NCBI RefSeq assembly: GCF_017569225.1
Contig: NZ_CP071868.1
Coordinates: 1,302,001 to 1,366,000 of the forward strand
DNA: 64,000 nt
Origin: Pengzhenrongella sicca
Lineage (GTDB): Bacteria; Actinomycetota; Actinomycetes; Actinomycetales; Cellulomonadaceae
Direction: 5' to 3'
Shown here: positions 16,862 to 26,630 of the stretch, piece after piece
Numbering within the stretch: position 1 is the stretch's first letter
Layout: each line of letters begins with the position of its first letter
Notes under the pieces: model-generated
Told to the model about the DNA's origin: nothing
The model's database searches: none
Seen by the model: only the letters and a program-made list of their open reading frames with translations
Made by a program: the position numbers and the translations under genes

Positions 16862-18025
16862 ATGAGGGATATCAGGAGGACCGCGCGCGGCGCGGCGGTC
16901 GTCGCCGTCGGGGCGGCGCTCGCGCTCACCGGGTGCAGCAGCAGCGATGACGCGGACGAGCCGGCGGCGAGCTCCGGGTCGGCGGCGGGCGAGCTGACGC
17001 CCGTCACGCTCCAGCTGCAGTGGTTCACCCAGGCGCAGTTCGCCGGCTATTACGCGGCGCTCGACCAGGGGTACTTCGAGGACGAGGGCCTCGACGTCGA
17101 GATCATCGAGGGCGGCGTCGACATCGTGCCGCAGTCCGTCCTCGCCGACGGCTCGGTCGACTTCGCGATCGCCTGGGTGCCGAAGGCGCTTGCCTCGCGC
17201 GAGCAGGGCGCGGGCATCACCGACGTCGCCCAGATCTTCCAGCGGTCCGGGACGCTGCAGGTCTCGTTCAAGGACAAGGCCATCACGACGGCCGCGGACC
17301 TCGAGGGCAAGAAGGTCGGCAACTGGGGCTTCGGCAACGAGTTCGAGCTCTTCGCGGGCATCACCGAGGCCGGGCTCGACCCCGCGACGGACGTGACCCT
17401 CGTGCAGCAGCAGTTCGACATGAACGCGCTGCTGTCGGGCGAGATCGACGCCGCCCAGGCAATGACGTACAACGAGTACGCGCAGGTGCTCGAGGCGGAG
17501 AACCCGGCGACGGGGGAGCTGTACACGGCCGACGACTTCAACGCCATCGACTGGAACGACGAGGGCACCGCGATGCTCCAGGACGCCGTCTGGGCCAACA
17601 CCGAGCGGCTCGCGTCCGATGCGGACTACGAGGCGACGACCGTCAAGTTCCTCGCGGCGAGCCTCAAGGGCTGGATCTACGCGCGGGACAACCCGGAGGC
17701 GGCGCGCGACGCCGTCGTCGCCGCGGGCTCGCAGCTCGGCAACAGCCACCAGCTGTGGCAGACGAACGAGGTCAACAAGCTGATCTGGCCGTCCGCCGAC
17801 GGCATCGGCCTGATCGACGCGGCCGCCTGGGACCAGACCGTCGACATCGCGCTGAACACCAAGAACGACCAGGGCGCGACGGTCATCACGGCGGCGCCGA
17901 GCGACGACGCCTACACCAACGAGTACGTGCAGCAGGCGCTCGACCAGCTCACCGAGGAGGGCCTCGACGTGACCGGCGAGTCGTTCGCCCCGATCGAGGT
18001 CACCCTGGAGCCGGGCGGCAGCTGA
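16862..18025 (+). CDS. NMT1/THI5-like substrate-binding lipoprotein
   Basis: A 387-residue extracytoplasmic receptor. Basic start, hydrophobic core and lipobox LTGC (near residue 24) followed by a Ser/Asp-rich linker mark a lipoprotein. The fold signature VTLQLQWFTQAQFAGYYAA (near residues 48-66) is that of the NMT1/THI5-like family, which binds pyrimidines such as formylaminopyrimidine and related compounds. DVEIIEGG, AIAWVPKALA and NWGFGNEFE are further family motifs. A clear GAAGAGGGAA ribosome site precedes ATG 16862. With the two permeases and ATPase it completes an importer, probably for a pyrimidine base. Confidence 0.9.
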   Translation: MRDIRRTARGAAVVAVGAALALTGCSSSDDADEPAASSGSAAGELTPVTLQLQWFTQAQFAGYYAALDQGYFEDEGLDVEIIEGGVDIVPQSVLADGSVDFAIAWVPKALASREQGAGITDVAQIFQRSGTLQVSFKDKAITTAADLEGKKVGNWGFGNEFELFAGITEAGLDPATDVTLVQQQFDMNALLSGEIDAAQAMTYNEYAQVLEAENPATGELYTADDFNAIDWNDEGTAMLQDAVWANTERLASDADYEATTVKFLAASLKGWIYARDNPEAARDAVVAAGSQLGNSHQLWQTNEVNKLIWPSADGIGLIDAAAWDQTVDIALNTKNDQGATVITAAPSDDAYTNEYVQQALDQLTEEGLDVTGESFAPIEVTLEPGGS

Positions 18026-18054
18026 CCGCCCGCCCGCTGTCCGCGGCGTCCGCG

Positions 18055-18080
18055 CCCGGTGGTGCCTCGGCGCCACCGGG
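18055..18080 (+). terminator. Hairpin after the binding-protein gene
   Basis: CCCGGTGGTGCC (18055-18066) pairs with GGCGCCACCGGG (18069-18080) with one G-U pair; the innermost bases open to form the loop. There is no U-tract. It lies 30 bases after the receptor stop and may reduce read-through into the aminotransferase gene. Confidence 0.6.
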
Positions 18081-18138
18081 TCTGGACGCGGCGGGGTCGT
18101 GACTGTTCTGTTCGGGGAGTTCTGAGAGGGTGGCAGGC

Positions 18139-19521
18139 ATGACGCAGCTGAGTGACGAGAACCGGTTGGACGACGCGGGCACGGCGGGCACGGCGGGCAC
18201 GAAGGGCCCGGCAAGCGCGGACGGGGCCCTGGCGCACGCGCTGGACCGGGCGCACGTGTTCCACTCCTGGTCGGCCCAGGCGGCGCTCGACCCGATCGCG
18301 ATCGCGGGCGGGCTCGGGTCCCTCGTGTGGGACTTCGACGGCACCTCCTACCTGGACTTCGCCAGCCAGCTCGTCAACGTCAACATCGGGCACCGGCACC
18401 CGCGCGTGGTCGCGGCCATCCAGGCGCAGGCCGACGTGCTGCCGACGGTGGCCCCGGCGAACGCGAACCTCACGCGCGGCCAGGCGGCCAGCGCGATCGT
18501 CGGGCACGCCCCGGCCGGCATGAGCAAGGTGTTCTTCACCAACGGCGGCGCGGACGCCAACGAGAACGCGATCCGGCTCGCGCGGCTGCACACCGGTCGC
18601 GACAAGATCCTCTCGGCCTACCGCTCGTACCACGGCAACACCGGGGCGGCCGTCGTCGCGACAGGCGACTGGCGCCGCATCCCGAACGAGTTCGCGCGCG
18701 GGCACGTGCACTTCTTCGGGCCGTACCTGTACCGCTCCGAGTTCTGGGCCGCGAGCCCCGAGCAGGAGACCGAGCGCGCGCTGCGCCACCTCGAGCACGT
18801 GCTCCAGGCCGAGGGGCCGCAGTCCGTCGCGGCGATCCTGCTCGAGACCGTCGTGGGCACCGCCGGCGTCCTCGTCCCGCCGCCCGGGTACCTGCCCGGC
18901 GTGCGCGCGCTCGCGGACCGGTACGGCGTGCTGCTCATCCTCGACGAGGTGATGGCCGGGTTCGGCCGCACGGGCGCGTGGTTCGCGTTCGACCACTTCG
19001 ACGTGACGCCCGACCTCATCACGTTCGCGAAGGGCGTCAACTCCGGCTACGTGCCGGTCGGCGGCGTCATCATCGCCGACCCGATCGCGGCGACCTTCGA
19101 CCACCGCGTCTTCCCCGGCGGCCTGACCTACTCGGGGCACCCGCTCGCGATGGCCTCGATCGTCGCGACCCTCGACGCGATGGCGACCGAGGGGATCGTG
19201 GCCAACGCCGCCCGGATCGGCGCCGACCTGCTCGCGCCCGGCCTCGCGGACCTCGCGGCGCGGCACCGGTCGATCGGCGAGGTCCGGGGGCTCGGGGTGT
19301 TCTGGGCGCTCGAGCTCGTGACCGACCGCGCCACCCGCGAGCCCGTGCCCGCCGCGTTCATGGGCGCGCTCAAGGCCGAGCTCATGCGGCGACACCTGCT
19401 GCCGTTCCTCGCCGAGAACCGGATCCACGTCGTGCCGCCTTGCGTCGTCACGGACGACGAGGTCGCGCGCGCCCTGGCGATCTACGACGAGGCGCTCACG
19501 GTCGCCGAGGCGACGCTATGA
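18139..19521 (+). CDS. Class III (omega) aminotransferase, probable beta-alanine/beta-aminoisobutyrate:pyruvate transaminase
   Basis: A 460-residue PLP enzyme. The cofactor lysine is Lys298 in TFAKGVNSGYVP; ILDEVMAGFGRTG (near 268-280) and TNGGADANENAIRLAR (near 134-149) are class III hallmarks. In this operon it would convert beta-alanine and beta-aminoisobutyrate to malonic and methylmalonic semialdehyde. The start is ATG 18139 with GAGAGG upstream; GTG 18130 is possible. The N-terminus holds a GTAGTAGTKG stretch from a 9-base DNA repeat. The stop overlaps the SDR start (ATGA). Family is certain, exact amine is inferred from context. Confidence 0.9.
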   Translation: MTQLSDENRLDDAGTAGTAGTKGPASADGALAHALDRAHVFHSWSAQAALDPIAIAGGLGSLVWDFDGTSYLDFASQLVNVNIGHRHPRVVAAIQAQADVLPTVAPANANLTRGQAASAIVGHAPAGMSKVFFTNGGADANENAIRLARLHTGRDKILSAYRSYHGNTGAAVVATGDWRRIPNEFARGHVHFFGPYLYRSEFWAASPEQETERALRHLEHVLQAEGPQSVAAILLETVVGTAGVLVPPPGYLPGVRALADRYGVLLILDEVMAGFGRTGAWFAFDHFDVTPDLITFAKGVNSGYVPVGGVIIADPIAATFDHRVFPGGLTYSGHPLAMASIVATLDAMATEGIVANAARIGADLLAPGLADLAARHRSIGEVRGLGVFWALELVTDRATREPVPAAFMGALKAELMRRHLLPFLAENRIHVVPPCVVTDDEVARALAIYDEALTVAEATL

Positions 19522-20288
19522 CGGCTGCCGTCGAGGCCACCACGCCGGCGCTGCGCGCGGTGGTGACGGGGGCGTCATCGGGCATCGGCGCCGCGACGGT
19601 GCGCTGGCTGCGCGCGGCGGGCTGGGACGTCGTCGCCGTCGCCCGCCGCGCCGACCGGCTGGCCGCGCTGGCCGCCGAGACCGGCGCCGTCGCGGTGGTC
19701 GCCGACGTGACGTCCGACGACGACGTCGCGCGCCTGGCCGCGCAGGTCACCGCCGGCGGCCCGGTGCACGCCCTCGTGAACATCGCGGGCGGCGCGCGCG
19801 GGACCCAGTCGGTCGCGGCGGCGTCGATCGCCGACTGGCAGGCGATGTTCGAGGTCAACGTGCTCGGCACGCTGCGCGTGACGACGGCGCTGCTGCCCGC
19901 GCTGACCGCGTCGGGCCGCGGCGACGTCGTCGTGCTCACCTCGACGGCGGCGCTCGACACCTACCCGGGCGGCGGCGGGTACGTCGCGGCCAAGCACGCC
20001 GAGCGGGCGATCGCGACGACGCTGCGGCTCGAGCTGATCGGCCAGCCCGTGCGCGTGATCGAGATCGCGCCCGGCATGGTGCAGACCGAGGAGTTCTCGC
20101 TGAACCGCTTCGGCGGCGACGCGGCCCGGGCGGCGGCCGTCTACGCGGGCGTCGACGCGCCGCTCACGGCGGCCGACGTCGCGGACACGATCGGCTGGAC
20201 CCTGACCCGACCGCACCACGTGAACGTCGACCTGCTCGTGCTCCGACCGCGCGCGCAGGTCTCGAACACCCAGGTGGCACGGGCCTGA
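19518..20288 (+). CDS. Short-chain dehydrogenase/reductase, YdfG-like (semialdehyde or 3-hydroxyacid)
   Basis: A 256-residue classical SDR. The nucleotide-binding loop TGASSGIG is at residues 17-24, NIAGGA near 88, and the catalytic set Ser142, Tyr155, Lys159 (STAALDTYP then YVAAKH) is complete. RVIEIAPGMVQTEEF resembles YdfG/RutE-associated 3-hydroxypropionate dehydrogenases, which reduce malonic semialdehyde with NADPH. Coupled to the aminotransferase by a 4-base overlap, it offers a reductive outlet for the toxic semialdehyde beside the oxidative MmsA route. The substrate is inferred. Confidence 0.88.
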   Translation: MTAAVEATTPALRAVVTGASSGIGAATVRWLRAAGWDVVAVARRADRLAALAAETGAVAVVADVTSDDDVARLAAQVTAGGPVHALVNIAGGARGTQSVAAASIADWQAMFEVNVLGTLRVTTALLPALTASGRGDVVVLTSTAALDTYPGGGGYVAAKHAERAIATTLRLELIGQPVRVIEIAPGMVQTEEFSLNRFGGDAARAAAVYAGVDAPLTAADVADTIGWTLTRPHHVNVDLLVLRPRAQVSNTQVARA

Positions 20289-20340
20289 CCCCCTCCCCAC
20301 CGACTCCCGAACATCCCGAACCACCCGAAAGGCGCGAGCG

Positions 20341-21900
20341 ATGAGCACGTCGATCTCCACGACCGAGCCCACGACCACGGCCGGCGCCGGGCCGGCCCCG
20401 ATCCCGCACTGGATCGCAGGCGCGGCCGTCTACGCCGGTGCTGGTGACCCGACCGCGCCCGTGACGGACCCGGCGACCGGCCGGGTCTCGGGCGCGGTCC
20501 CGCTCGGCGAGTCCGCGGAGGTCGCCGCCGCCGTCGCCGCCGCAGCCGCGGCCTTCCCCGCGTGGCGCGACACGGCGCTGAGCCGCCGCGTCCAGGTGCT
20601 CTTCGCGTTCCGCGAGCTGCTCAACGCGCGCAAGGGCGAGCTCGCGGCGATCCTCACCGCCGAGCACGGCAAGGTGCTCGCCGACGCGATGGGCGAGGTC
20701 AGCCGCGGCCAGGAGGTCGTCGAGTTCGCGTGCGGCATCCCGCACCTGCTCAAGGGCGGGTACACCGAGAACGCCTCGACGAAGGTCGACGTGTACTCGA
20801 TCCGGCAGCCGCTTGGCGTCGTCGGGATCATCAGCCCGTTCAACTTCCCGGCGATGGTGCCCATGTGGTTCTTCCCGATCGCGATCGCGGCGGGCAACAC
20901 CGTCGTGCTCAAGCCCAGCGAGAAAGACCCGTCGGCGGCCGTCTGGATCGCCGCGCTGTGGCGCGAGGCGGGCCTGCCCGACGGCGTCTTCAACGTCGTG
21001 CACGGGGCCAAGGCGGCCGTCGATGCGCTGCTCGAGCACCCGGACGTCGCCTCGATCTCGTTCGTCGGCTCGACCCCGATCGCGCAGTACGTCTACGAGC
21101 AGGGCACCGCGGCGGGCAAGCGTGTGCAGGCGCTCGGCGGCGCGAAGAACCACATGCTCGTGCTGCCCGACGCCGACCTCGACCTGGCCGCCGACGCCGC
21201 GGTCAACGCGGGCTTCGGGTCGGCGGGGGAGCGCTGCATGGCGGTGTCCGCGCTGGTCGTGGTCGAGCCGGTCGCGGACGAGCTGATCGCGAAGATCACC
21301 GCGCGGATGGCGGGCCTGCGCACGGGCGACGGCGCGCTGCTGCGCGACGGCGTCGGCGCCGACATGGGGCCGCTCATCACCCGCGCGCACTGCGACAAGG
21401 TCGCCGCCTTCGTCGCCGCGGGCGAGGCGGAGGGCGCCGACCTCGTCGTCGACGGGCGCCCGATCGTGGCGGACGGTGACGCGGACGGGTTCTGGCTCGG
21501 CCCGACGCTGTTCGACCGCGTCACGCCGGCGATGTCGATCTACACCGAAGAGATCTTCGGCCCGGTGCTCTCGGTCGTGCGGGTGGATTCCTACGACGAC
21601 GGCCTCGAGCTCATCAACGCCAGCCCGTACGGCAACGGCACCGCGATCTTCACCAACGACGGCGGCGCCGCGCGGCGCTTCCAGAACGAGGTGCAGGTCG
21701 GGATGGTCGGCATCAACGTGCCGGTGCCGGTGCCGATGGCGTACTACTCGTTCGGCGGCTGGAAGACGTCGCTCTTCGGCGACTCGCACGCGCACGGCGC
21801 GGAGGGGCTGCACTTCTTCACGCGCGGCAAGGTCGTGACCTCCCGCTGGCTCGACCCGAGCCACGGCGGCATCAACCTCGGCTTCCCCCAGAACAGCTGA
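20341..21900 (+). CDS. mmsA: CoA-acylating methylmalonate-semialdehyde dehydrogenase
   Basis: A 519-residue aldehyde dehydrogenase of the MmsA clade: GGAKNHMLVLPDAD (near residues 266-279) replaces the usual ALDH motif, and the nucleophile is Cys299 in GERCMAVS. FNFPAMVPMWFFP and FGGWKTSLFGDSHAHG are characteristic. It converts malonic or methylmalonic semialdehyde with CoA and NAD to acetyl-CoA or propionyl-CoA with CO2 loss, so it ends the uracil/thymine route in central metabolism. ATG 20341 follows GAAAGGCGCG. It is the last gene of the catabolic block. Confidence 0.94.
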   Translation: MSTSISTTEPTTTAGAGPAPIPHWIAGAAVYAGAGDPTAPVTDPATGRVSGAVPLGESAEVAAAVAAAAAAFPAWRDTALSRRVQVLFAFRELLNARKGELAAILTAEHGKVLADAMGEVSRGQEVVEFACGIPHLLKGGYTENASTKVDVYSIRQPLGVVGIISPFNFPAMVPMWFFPIAIAAGNTVVLKPSEKDPSAAVWIAALWREAGLPDGVFNVVHGAKAAVDALLEHPDVASISFVGSTPIAQYVYEQGTAAGKRVQALGGAKNHMLVLPDADLDLAADAAVNAGFGSAGERCMAVSALVVVEPVADELIAKITARMAGLRTGDGALLRDGVGADMGPLITRAHCDKVAAFVAAGEAEGADLVVDGRPIVADGDADGFWLGPTLFDRVTPAMSIYTEEIFGPVLSVVRVDSYDDGLELINASPYGNGTAIFTNDGGAARRFQNEVQVGMVGINVPVPVPMAYYSFGGWKTSLFGDSHAHGAEGLHFFTRGKVVTSRWLDPSHGGINLGFPQNS

Positions 21901-21918
21901 CCCGCGCGGGGGGCCGCT

Positions 21919-21930
21919 TAGGCTGGTTCG
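21919..21930 (+). promoter_or_regulatory. Leaderless-type -10 element before the phosphoribosyltransferase
   Basis: TAGGCT (21919-21924) lies exactly six bases before ATG 21931, the spacing expected when transcription starts on the A of the start codon. No ribosome site is present between them. Confidence 0.5.
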
Positions 21931-22452
21931 ATGAGCAGCGCAGCGGGACTCGAGCAGGCGGCACCCGTGGACCCGCCCGTGGATCGTGAGGTCCTGGGGT
22001 GGGACGAGTTCGGCGCGGCCGCCCGCGAGCTCGCGCGGGCGGTGCTCGCCTCGGGCTTCGTGCCCGACGTCGTCGTCGCCATCGCGCGCGGCGGGCTGCT
22101 GCCCGGCGGCGCGATCGCGTACGCGCTCGGCACGAAGGCGGTCGGCACCCTGAACGTCGAGTTCTACACGGGCATCGACGAGCGGCTGGCCGACCCCGTC
22201 GTGCTTGCGCCGCTGCTCGACACGGCGGGCCTCGCCGGCCTGCGCTGCCTCGTGGTCGACGACGTCGCGGACACGGGCGAGACCCTCGCGCTCGTGCAGC
22301 GCCTCGTCGCGGTGCACTGCGCGCAGGTGCGCACCGCGGTGCTGTACGCCAAGCCGCACTCGATCGTGGCTCCGGACTTCGTCTGGCGCCGGACCGCGCG
22401 CTGGATCACGTTCCCGTGGTCCGCGCAGCCGCCGGTCACCGTCCAGCGGTAG
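21931..22452 (+). CDS. Phosphoribosyltransferase family protein (Gpt/xanthine-guanine-like)
   Basis: A 173-residue type I PRTase. The PRPP loop LVVDDVADTGETLALV (near residues 106-121) and VVVAIARGGLLPGGAIAY (near 46-63) are clear; KPHSIVAPDFVW near the end resembles the purine-specific hood of Gpt-like enzymes. The start is ATG 21931, with a leaderless promoter signature. It follows the pyrimidine block by 30 bases and could salvage purine bases, but homologues in this clade are often annotated only as PRTase domain proteins. Substrate uncertain. Confidence 0.82.
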   Translation: MSSAAGLEQAAPVDPPVDREVLGWDEFGAAARELARAVLASGFVPDVVVAIARGGLLPGGAIAYALGTKAVGTLNVEFYTGIDERLADPVVLAPLLDTAGLAGLRCLVVDDVADTGETLALVQRLVAVHCAQVRTAVLYAKPHSIVAPDFVWRRTARWITFPWSAQPPVTVQR

Positions 22453-22461
22453 CCGCGCGCT

Positions 22462-22479
22462 GAGGGACCTTCGCCCCTG
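22462..22479. promoter_or_regulatory. DevR/DosR-like palindromic box (candidate)
   Basis: GAGGGACCTTCGCCCCTG resembles the actinobacterial DevR/DosR box GGGACnnnnGnCCC with one imperfect position. It sits about 70 bases before the CoA-binding-protein gene. This is a motif resemblance only. Confidence 0.3.
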
Positions 22480-22545
22480 GTTGCGGCCGCGCCCTGCACC
22501 GACCCTGGTGGGGAGCACGTTCGGGCCAGAGCACACGGAGCATCC

Positions 22546-23025
22546 ATGCAGACCATGAAGGACGCAGCCACCGACTTCCTCGCGACCAAGCGGGTCGCCG
22601 TGACGGGGGTGTCGCGGACCGCGAAGGACCACGGCAGCAACGTCGTCTACCAGCGCCTGCGCGACCGGGGCTACGACGTCTTCGCGGTCAACCCGAACGC
22701 CGAGACCGTCGAGGGCGATCGCGCCTACCCGACCCTCGCGTCCATCCCCGGCGGCGTCGAGTCCGTCGTGATCGGGACCCGGCCCGAGACGGCCGACGTC
22801 ACGATGGCCGAGTGCGCCGAGCTCGGGATCTCCCACGTGTGGATGCACCACTCGATCGGCGGCAGCAGCGTCTCGGCGACCGCCGTCGAGCTCGGCCGCG
22901 CCAACGGCATCACCGTGATCGCCGGCGGCTGCCCGCTCATGTTCGACCCGGCCGCCGACCTCGGCCACAAGTGCATGCGTGCGGTGCTGACCGCGACGGG
23001 CGTGGTGCCGCGCCACGTCGGCTGA
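22546..23025 (+). CDS. CoA-binding domain protein (YccU-like)
   Basis: A 159-residue stand-alone CoA_binding_2 (succinyl-CoA-synthetase-like Rossmann) protein. VAVTGVSRTAKDHGSNVV (near residues 17-34) is the nucleotide/CoA loop, followed by YDVFAVNPNAETVEG and VVIGTRPETA. VWMHHSIGGSSVS and AGGCPLMFDP are conserved in the family. The biochemical role is unknown; such proteins are often linked to stress or redox states. A candidate DevR-type box upstream would fit hypoxic control. Confidence 0.87.
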   Translation: MQTMKDAATDFLATKRVAVTGVSRTAKDHGSNVVYQRLRDRGYDVFAVNPNAETVEGDRAYPTLASIPGGVESVVIGTRPETADVTMAECAELGISHVWMHHSIGGSSVSATAVELGRANGITVIAGGCPLMFDPAADLGHKCMRAVLTATGVVPRHVG

Positions 23026-23067
23026 CCTTTGGCGTGACGCGGGGCCCGACGCGAGCCGGGCGCGCGC

Positions 23068-23097
23068 CTGACGGGCGCCCGGTCGGCGCAGTACGAT
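23068..23097 (+). promoter_or_regulatory. Probable ileS promoter
   Basis: CTGACG (23068-23073) and TACGAT (23092-23097) are separated by 18 bases and resemble housekeeping -35/-10 elements. Transcription would begin near 23104, giving a leader of about 245 bases that exactly contains the T-box RNA. Confidence 0.5.
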
Positions 23098-23103
23098 GGG
23101 CGC

Positions 23104-23340
23104 ACAGGCACTGACCCGGCCATCACCGGCGAGCCTTCCGGAAGAACAGGACCGCACGGGTCCCCAGTAGAACCGGACGGGTGGCCCGTCACAGCCGGCT
23201 CGAGTGGTCGTCGCGACCACCCGCGGGGACCTCCCGTGGAGGCAGCGGCGGCAAGCGGGGTGGTACCGCGGTGGGTGGCGCTGTAGGCGTCGGCCGTCGT
23301 CCTCGTGGGCACGACGACGCGACGGACCGACCCAGGAGCC
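23104..23340 (+). ncRNA. T-box leader of ileS (tRNA-Ile-sensing)
   Basis: The leader contains the T-box core GGGTGGTACCGCG (23257-23270), whose TGGT (23261-23264) would pair with the 3' NCCA end of uncharged tRNA, the variable base fitting discriminator A. Near the 5' end GGCCATCACCGGCGAGCC presents ATC (23122-23124), a plausible isoleucine specifier. GGAAGAAC follows, as in other actinobacterial ileS T-boxes. No terminator with U-tract is seen before the gene. The ribosome site CCAGGAG lies just after the T-box stem, so control is probably translational, as known for actinobacterial ileS leaders. Confidence 0.88.
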
Positions 23341-23348
23341 AGGCACAG

Positions 23349-26300
23349 ATGGCCTACCCGATGCACCGACCCAGCGAGCCCACCGGTCCCGGCGACGACC
23401 CGGCCCTGCCGGCGTCCCCCGACCTGCCCGCCCTGGAGAAGGACGTGCTCGCCTACTGGGCGGCCGACGGCACGTTCCAGGCGTCGATCGACGCCCGGCC
23501 CGCCGGCGAGAACGGCGCGAACGAGTTCGTCTTCTACGACGGCCCCCCGTTCGCCAACGGGCTGCCGCACTACGGCCACCTGCTGACCGGGTACGCCAAG
23601 GACGTCGTCGGGCGCTACCAGACCCAGCGCGGTCGCCGCGTCGAGCGCCGCTTCGGCTGGGACACGCACGGGCTGCCGGCCGAGCTCGAGGCCGAGCGCA
23701 TCCTCGGCATCACCGACAAGTCCCAGATCGACGAGATGGGCATCGCCGCGTTCAACGAGGTGTGCCGGTCCTCGGTGCTGAAGTACACCGACGAGTGGCA
23801 GGCCTACGTCACGCGCCAGGCGCGCTGGGTCGACTTCGACCACGACTACAAGACCCTTGACCTGTCCTACATGGAGTCGGTCATCTGGTCGTTCAAGCAG
23901 CTCTACGACAAGGGTCTGGCCTACGAGGGCTACCGCGTCCTGCCGTACTGCTGGCACGACGAGACGCCGCTGTCGAACCACGAGCTGCGCATGGACGACG
24001 ACGTCTACCAGCAGCGCCAGGACCCGGCCGTGACGGTCGGGGTGCGCCTGGACAGCGGCGAGCTCGCCCTGCTGTGGACGACGACGCCCTGGACGCTCCC
24101 GTCCAACCTCGCCCTCGCCGTCGGCCCCGAGATCGAGTACGTCGTGGTCGCCCCCGCCGAGCAGAGCGCGCTCGCGGGCGACGTCGTGATCCTCGCTGCG
24201 GCGCGGCTGCCCGCGTTCGAGCGCGAGCTCGGCGCCGAGGCCCAGGTGCTGCGCACCGTGCTCGGGGCCGACCTCGTCGGCCGGGGGTACACCCCGCCCT
24301 TCGCCTACTTCGCCGACCCGGCCGCCCGGCCGGCGGCGCACCACGTGCTCGCCGCCGACTTCGTCACGACCGAGGACGGCACCGGGCTCGTGCACCTCGC
24401 GCCGGGCTTCGGCGAGGACGACATGGCCGTGTGCGGCGCCGCGGCGATCACCCCCGTGGTGCCCGTCGATTCGAAGGGCCGGTTCACCTCCGAGGTGCCC
24501 GACTACGCCGGGCTGCACGTGTTCGAGGCGAACAAGCCGATCATCGCCGACCTGAAGGCCGGCTCCGGCCCGCTCGCCGCGACGCCCGCCAACCGCCGCG
24601 CCGTGCTCGTGCGGCACGAGACCTACGAGCACTCCTACCCGCACTGCTGGCGGTGCCGGAACCCCCTGATCTACAAGGCGGTCTCGAGCTGGTTCGTGCG
24701 CGTGACGAGCTTCCGCGACCGCATGGTCGAGCTCAACCAGGACATCACCTGGGTGCCCGGCCACATCAAGGACGGCCAGTTCGGCAAGTGGCTCGAGGGC
24801 GCGCGCGACTGGTCGATCTCGCGCAACCGCTACTGGGGCACCCCGATCCCGATCTGGACCAGCGACGACCCGGCCTACCCGCGGATCGACGCCTACGGCT
24901 CGCTCGCCGAGCTCAAGGCCGACTTCGGGGTCGACGTCACGGACCTGCACCGGCCGTACATCGACGAGCTCACCCGGCCGAACCCGGACGACCCAACGGG
25001 CGCCTCGACGATGCGCCGCATCAGCGACGTGCTCGACGTGTGGTTCGACTCGGGGTCGATGCCCTACGCCCAGGTGCACTACCCGTTCGAGAACACGCAG
25101 TGGTTCGCCGACCACTTCCCGGGCGACTTCATCACCGAGTACATCGGCCAGACGCGCGGCTGGTTCTACCTGCTGCACGTGCTCTCGACCGCGATCTTCG
25201 ATAAGCCGGCGTTCCGGACCGCCGTCTCGCACGGCATCGTGCTCGGCTCCGACGGCCGCAAGATGAGCAAGTCGCTGCGCAACTACCCGGACGTCAGCGA
25301 GGTGTTCGACCGCGACGGCTCGGACGCGATGCGGTGGTTCCTGATGGCGTCGCCGATCCTGCGCGGCGGCAACCTCGTGGTGACCGAGGAGGGCATCCGG
25401 GAGAACGTGCGCCAGGTCATGCTGCCGCTGTGGAGCACCTGGTACTTCTTCACGCTCTACGCGGGCGCCGCGAACGGCGGGGCCGGGCTCACCGCGCGCA
25501 CCGTCACGGCCGACGACGTCGCCGGGCTGGCCACGATGGACCGGTACCTGCTCGCGCGCACGCGCGACCTCGTCCGGGTCGTGACGGCCCAGCTCGATGC
25601 GTACGACGTGCCCGGAGCGTGCGAGAGCGTGCGCGAGCACCTCGACGTCCTGACGAACTGGTACGTGCGCACGTCGCGGCAGCGGTTCTGGGACGAGGAC
25701 CCAGCGGCGTTCAACACGCTGTACACGGCGCTCGAGGTGCTCACGCGGGTGATGGCGCCGCTCGCGCCGCTGCTCACGGAGGAGATCTGGCGCGGGCTGA
25801 CGGGCGGGCGCAGCGTGCACCTGACCGACTGGCCGTCCGTCGACGAGCTGCCCGGGACCGACACCGCCGACCTTTCGGACGCCGAGCTCGTCGAGGCGAT
25901 GGACCGCGGGCGCGCGATCTGCTCGACCGGGCTCGGGCTGCGCAAGGCGCACTCCCTGCGCGTGCGCCAGCCGCTGCGGACGCTGCGCGTCGCGGTCGAT
26001 CGTCCGGCCGCGCTCGCGCAGTTCACCGCGCTGATCGCGGGCGAGCTCAACGTCCGCGAGGTCGTGCTGCTCGACGTCGCCGCGGCGAGCGCGAGCGAGT
26101 ACGGCGTCTCGTCCCAGCTGAGCGTGAACGCGCGCGCCGCCGGCCCACGGCTCGGCCGGGGCGTCCAGGACGCGATCCGCGCGGCCAAGTCTGGCGCCTG
26201 GGAGCAGCTCCCCGACGGCTCCGTGGTCGTCACCACCGCCGCCGGGCCGGTGCCGCTGCTCGCGAGCGAGTACGAGCTGCGCACGGTCGTGGACAAGCGC

Positions 26301-26630
26301 GACGGCGACGAGATCGCCGCGGCGATCCTGCCCGGAGCGGGCTTCGTCGTGCTCGACCTGGGCCTGGACGACGCCCTGCGCGCCGAGGGCTATGCGCGCG
26401 ACGTCGTCCGCGCGGTCCAGGACGCCCGCAAGGCGGCCGGCCTGCACGTCGCCGACCGCATCCGGCTCACCCTCGGCGTGCCCGCGCCCTGGCGCGCGGC
26501 GGTCGACGAGCACGCCGCGCTCATCACCAAGGAGACCCTCGCGATGGACCTGGTTGTCACGGACACACCCGCCGCCGAGCTGACCGTCGCGGTCGAGCCG
26601 TTCGCGGCGGCGGCCGGGGCGTCGGCATGA
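23349..26630 (+). CDS. ileS: Isoleucyl-tRNA synthetase
   Basis: A 1093-residue class Ia synthetase that charges tRNA-Ile. The HIGH-type motif reads HYGH in [12 protein letters not shown] (near residue 72), the KMSKS loop is [10 protein letters not shown] (near 640), and the editing-domain segment [11 protein letters not shown] lies near 245. The frame is open upstream to 23181, but that stretch is the T-box leader; ATG 23349 has CCAGGAG at proper distance. The length and the zinc-less C-terminal region (anticodon domain, then [10 protein letters not shown] end) fit the actinobacterial/eukaryote-like form. The stop overlaps folC (ATGA). Confidence 0.96.
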   Translation: MAYPMHRPSEPTGPGDDPALPASPDLPALEKDVLAYWAADGTFQASIDARPAGENGANEFVFYDGPPFANGLPHYGHLLTGYAKDVVGRYQTQRGRRVERRFGWDTHGLPAELEAERILGITDKSQIDEMGIAAFNEVCRSSVLKYTDEWQAYVTRQARWVDFDHDYKTLDLSYMESVIWSFKQLYDKGLAYEGYRVLPYCWHDETPLSNHELRMDDDVYQQRQDPAVTVGVRLDSGELALLWTTTPWTLPSNLALAVGPEIEYVVVAPAEQSALAGDVVILAAARLPAFERELGAEAQVLRTVLGADLVGRGYTPPFAYFADPAARPAAHHVLAADFVTTEDGTGLVHLAPGFGEDDMAVCGAAAITPVVPVDSKGRFTSEVPDYAGLHVFEANKPIIADLKAGSGPLAATPANRRAVLVRHETYEHSYPHCWRCRNPLIYKAVSSWFVRVTSFRDRMVELNQDITWVPGHIKDGQFGKWLEGARDWSISRNRYWGTPIPIWTSDDPAYPRIDAYGSLAELKADFGVDVTDLHRPYIDELTRPNPDDPTGASTMRRISDVLDVWFDSGSMPYAQVHYPFENTQWFADHFPGDFITEYIGQTRGWFYLLHVLSTAIFDKPAFRTAVSHGIVLGSDGRKMSKSLRNYPDVSEVFDRDGSDAMRWFLMASPILRGGNLVVTEEGIRENVRQVMLPLWSTWYFFTLYAGAANGGAGLTARTVTADDVAGLATMDRYLLARTRDLVRVVTAQLDAYDVPGACESVREHLDVLTNWYVRTSRQRFWDEDPAAFNTLYTALEVLTRVMAPLAPLLTEEIWRGLTGGRSVHLTDWPSVDELPGTDTADLSDAELVEAMDRGRAICSTGLGLRKAHSLRVRQPLRTLRVAVDRPAALAQFTALIAGELNVREVVLLDVAAASASEYGVSSQLSVNARAAGPRLGRGVQDAIRAAKSGAWEQLPDGSVVVTTAAGPVPLLASEYELRTVVDKRDGDEIAAAILPGAGFVVLDLGLDDALRAEGYARDVVRAVQDARKAAGLHVADRIRLTLGVPAPWRAAVDEHAALITKETLAMDLVVTDTPAAELTVAVEPFAAAAGASA

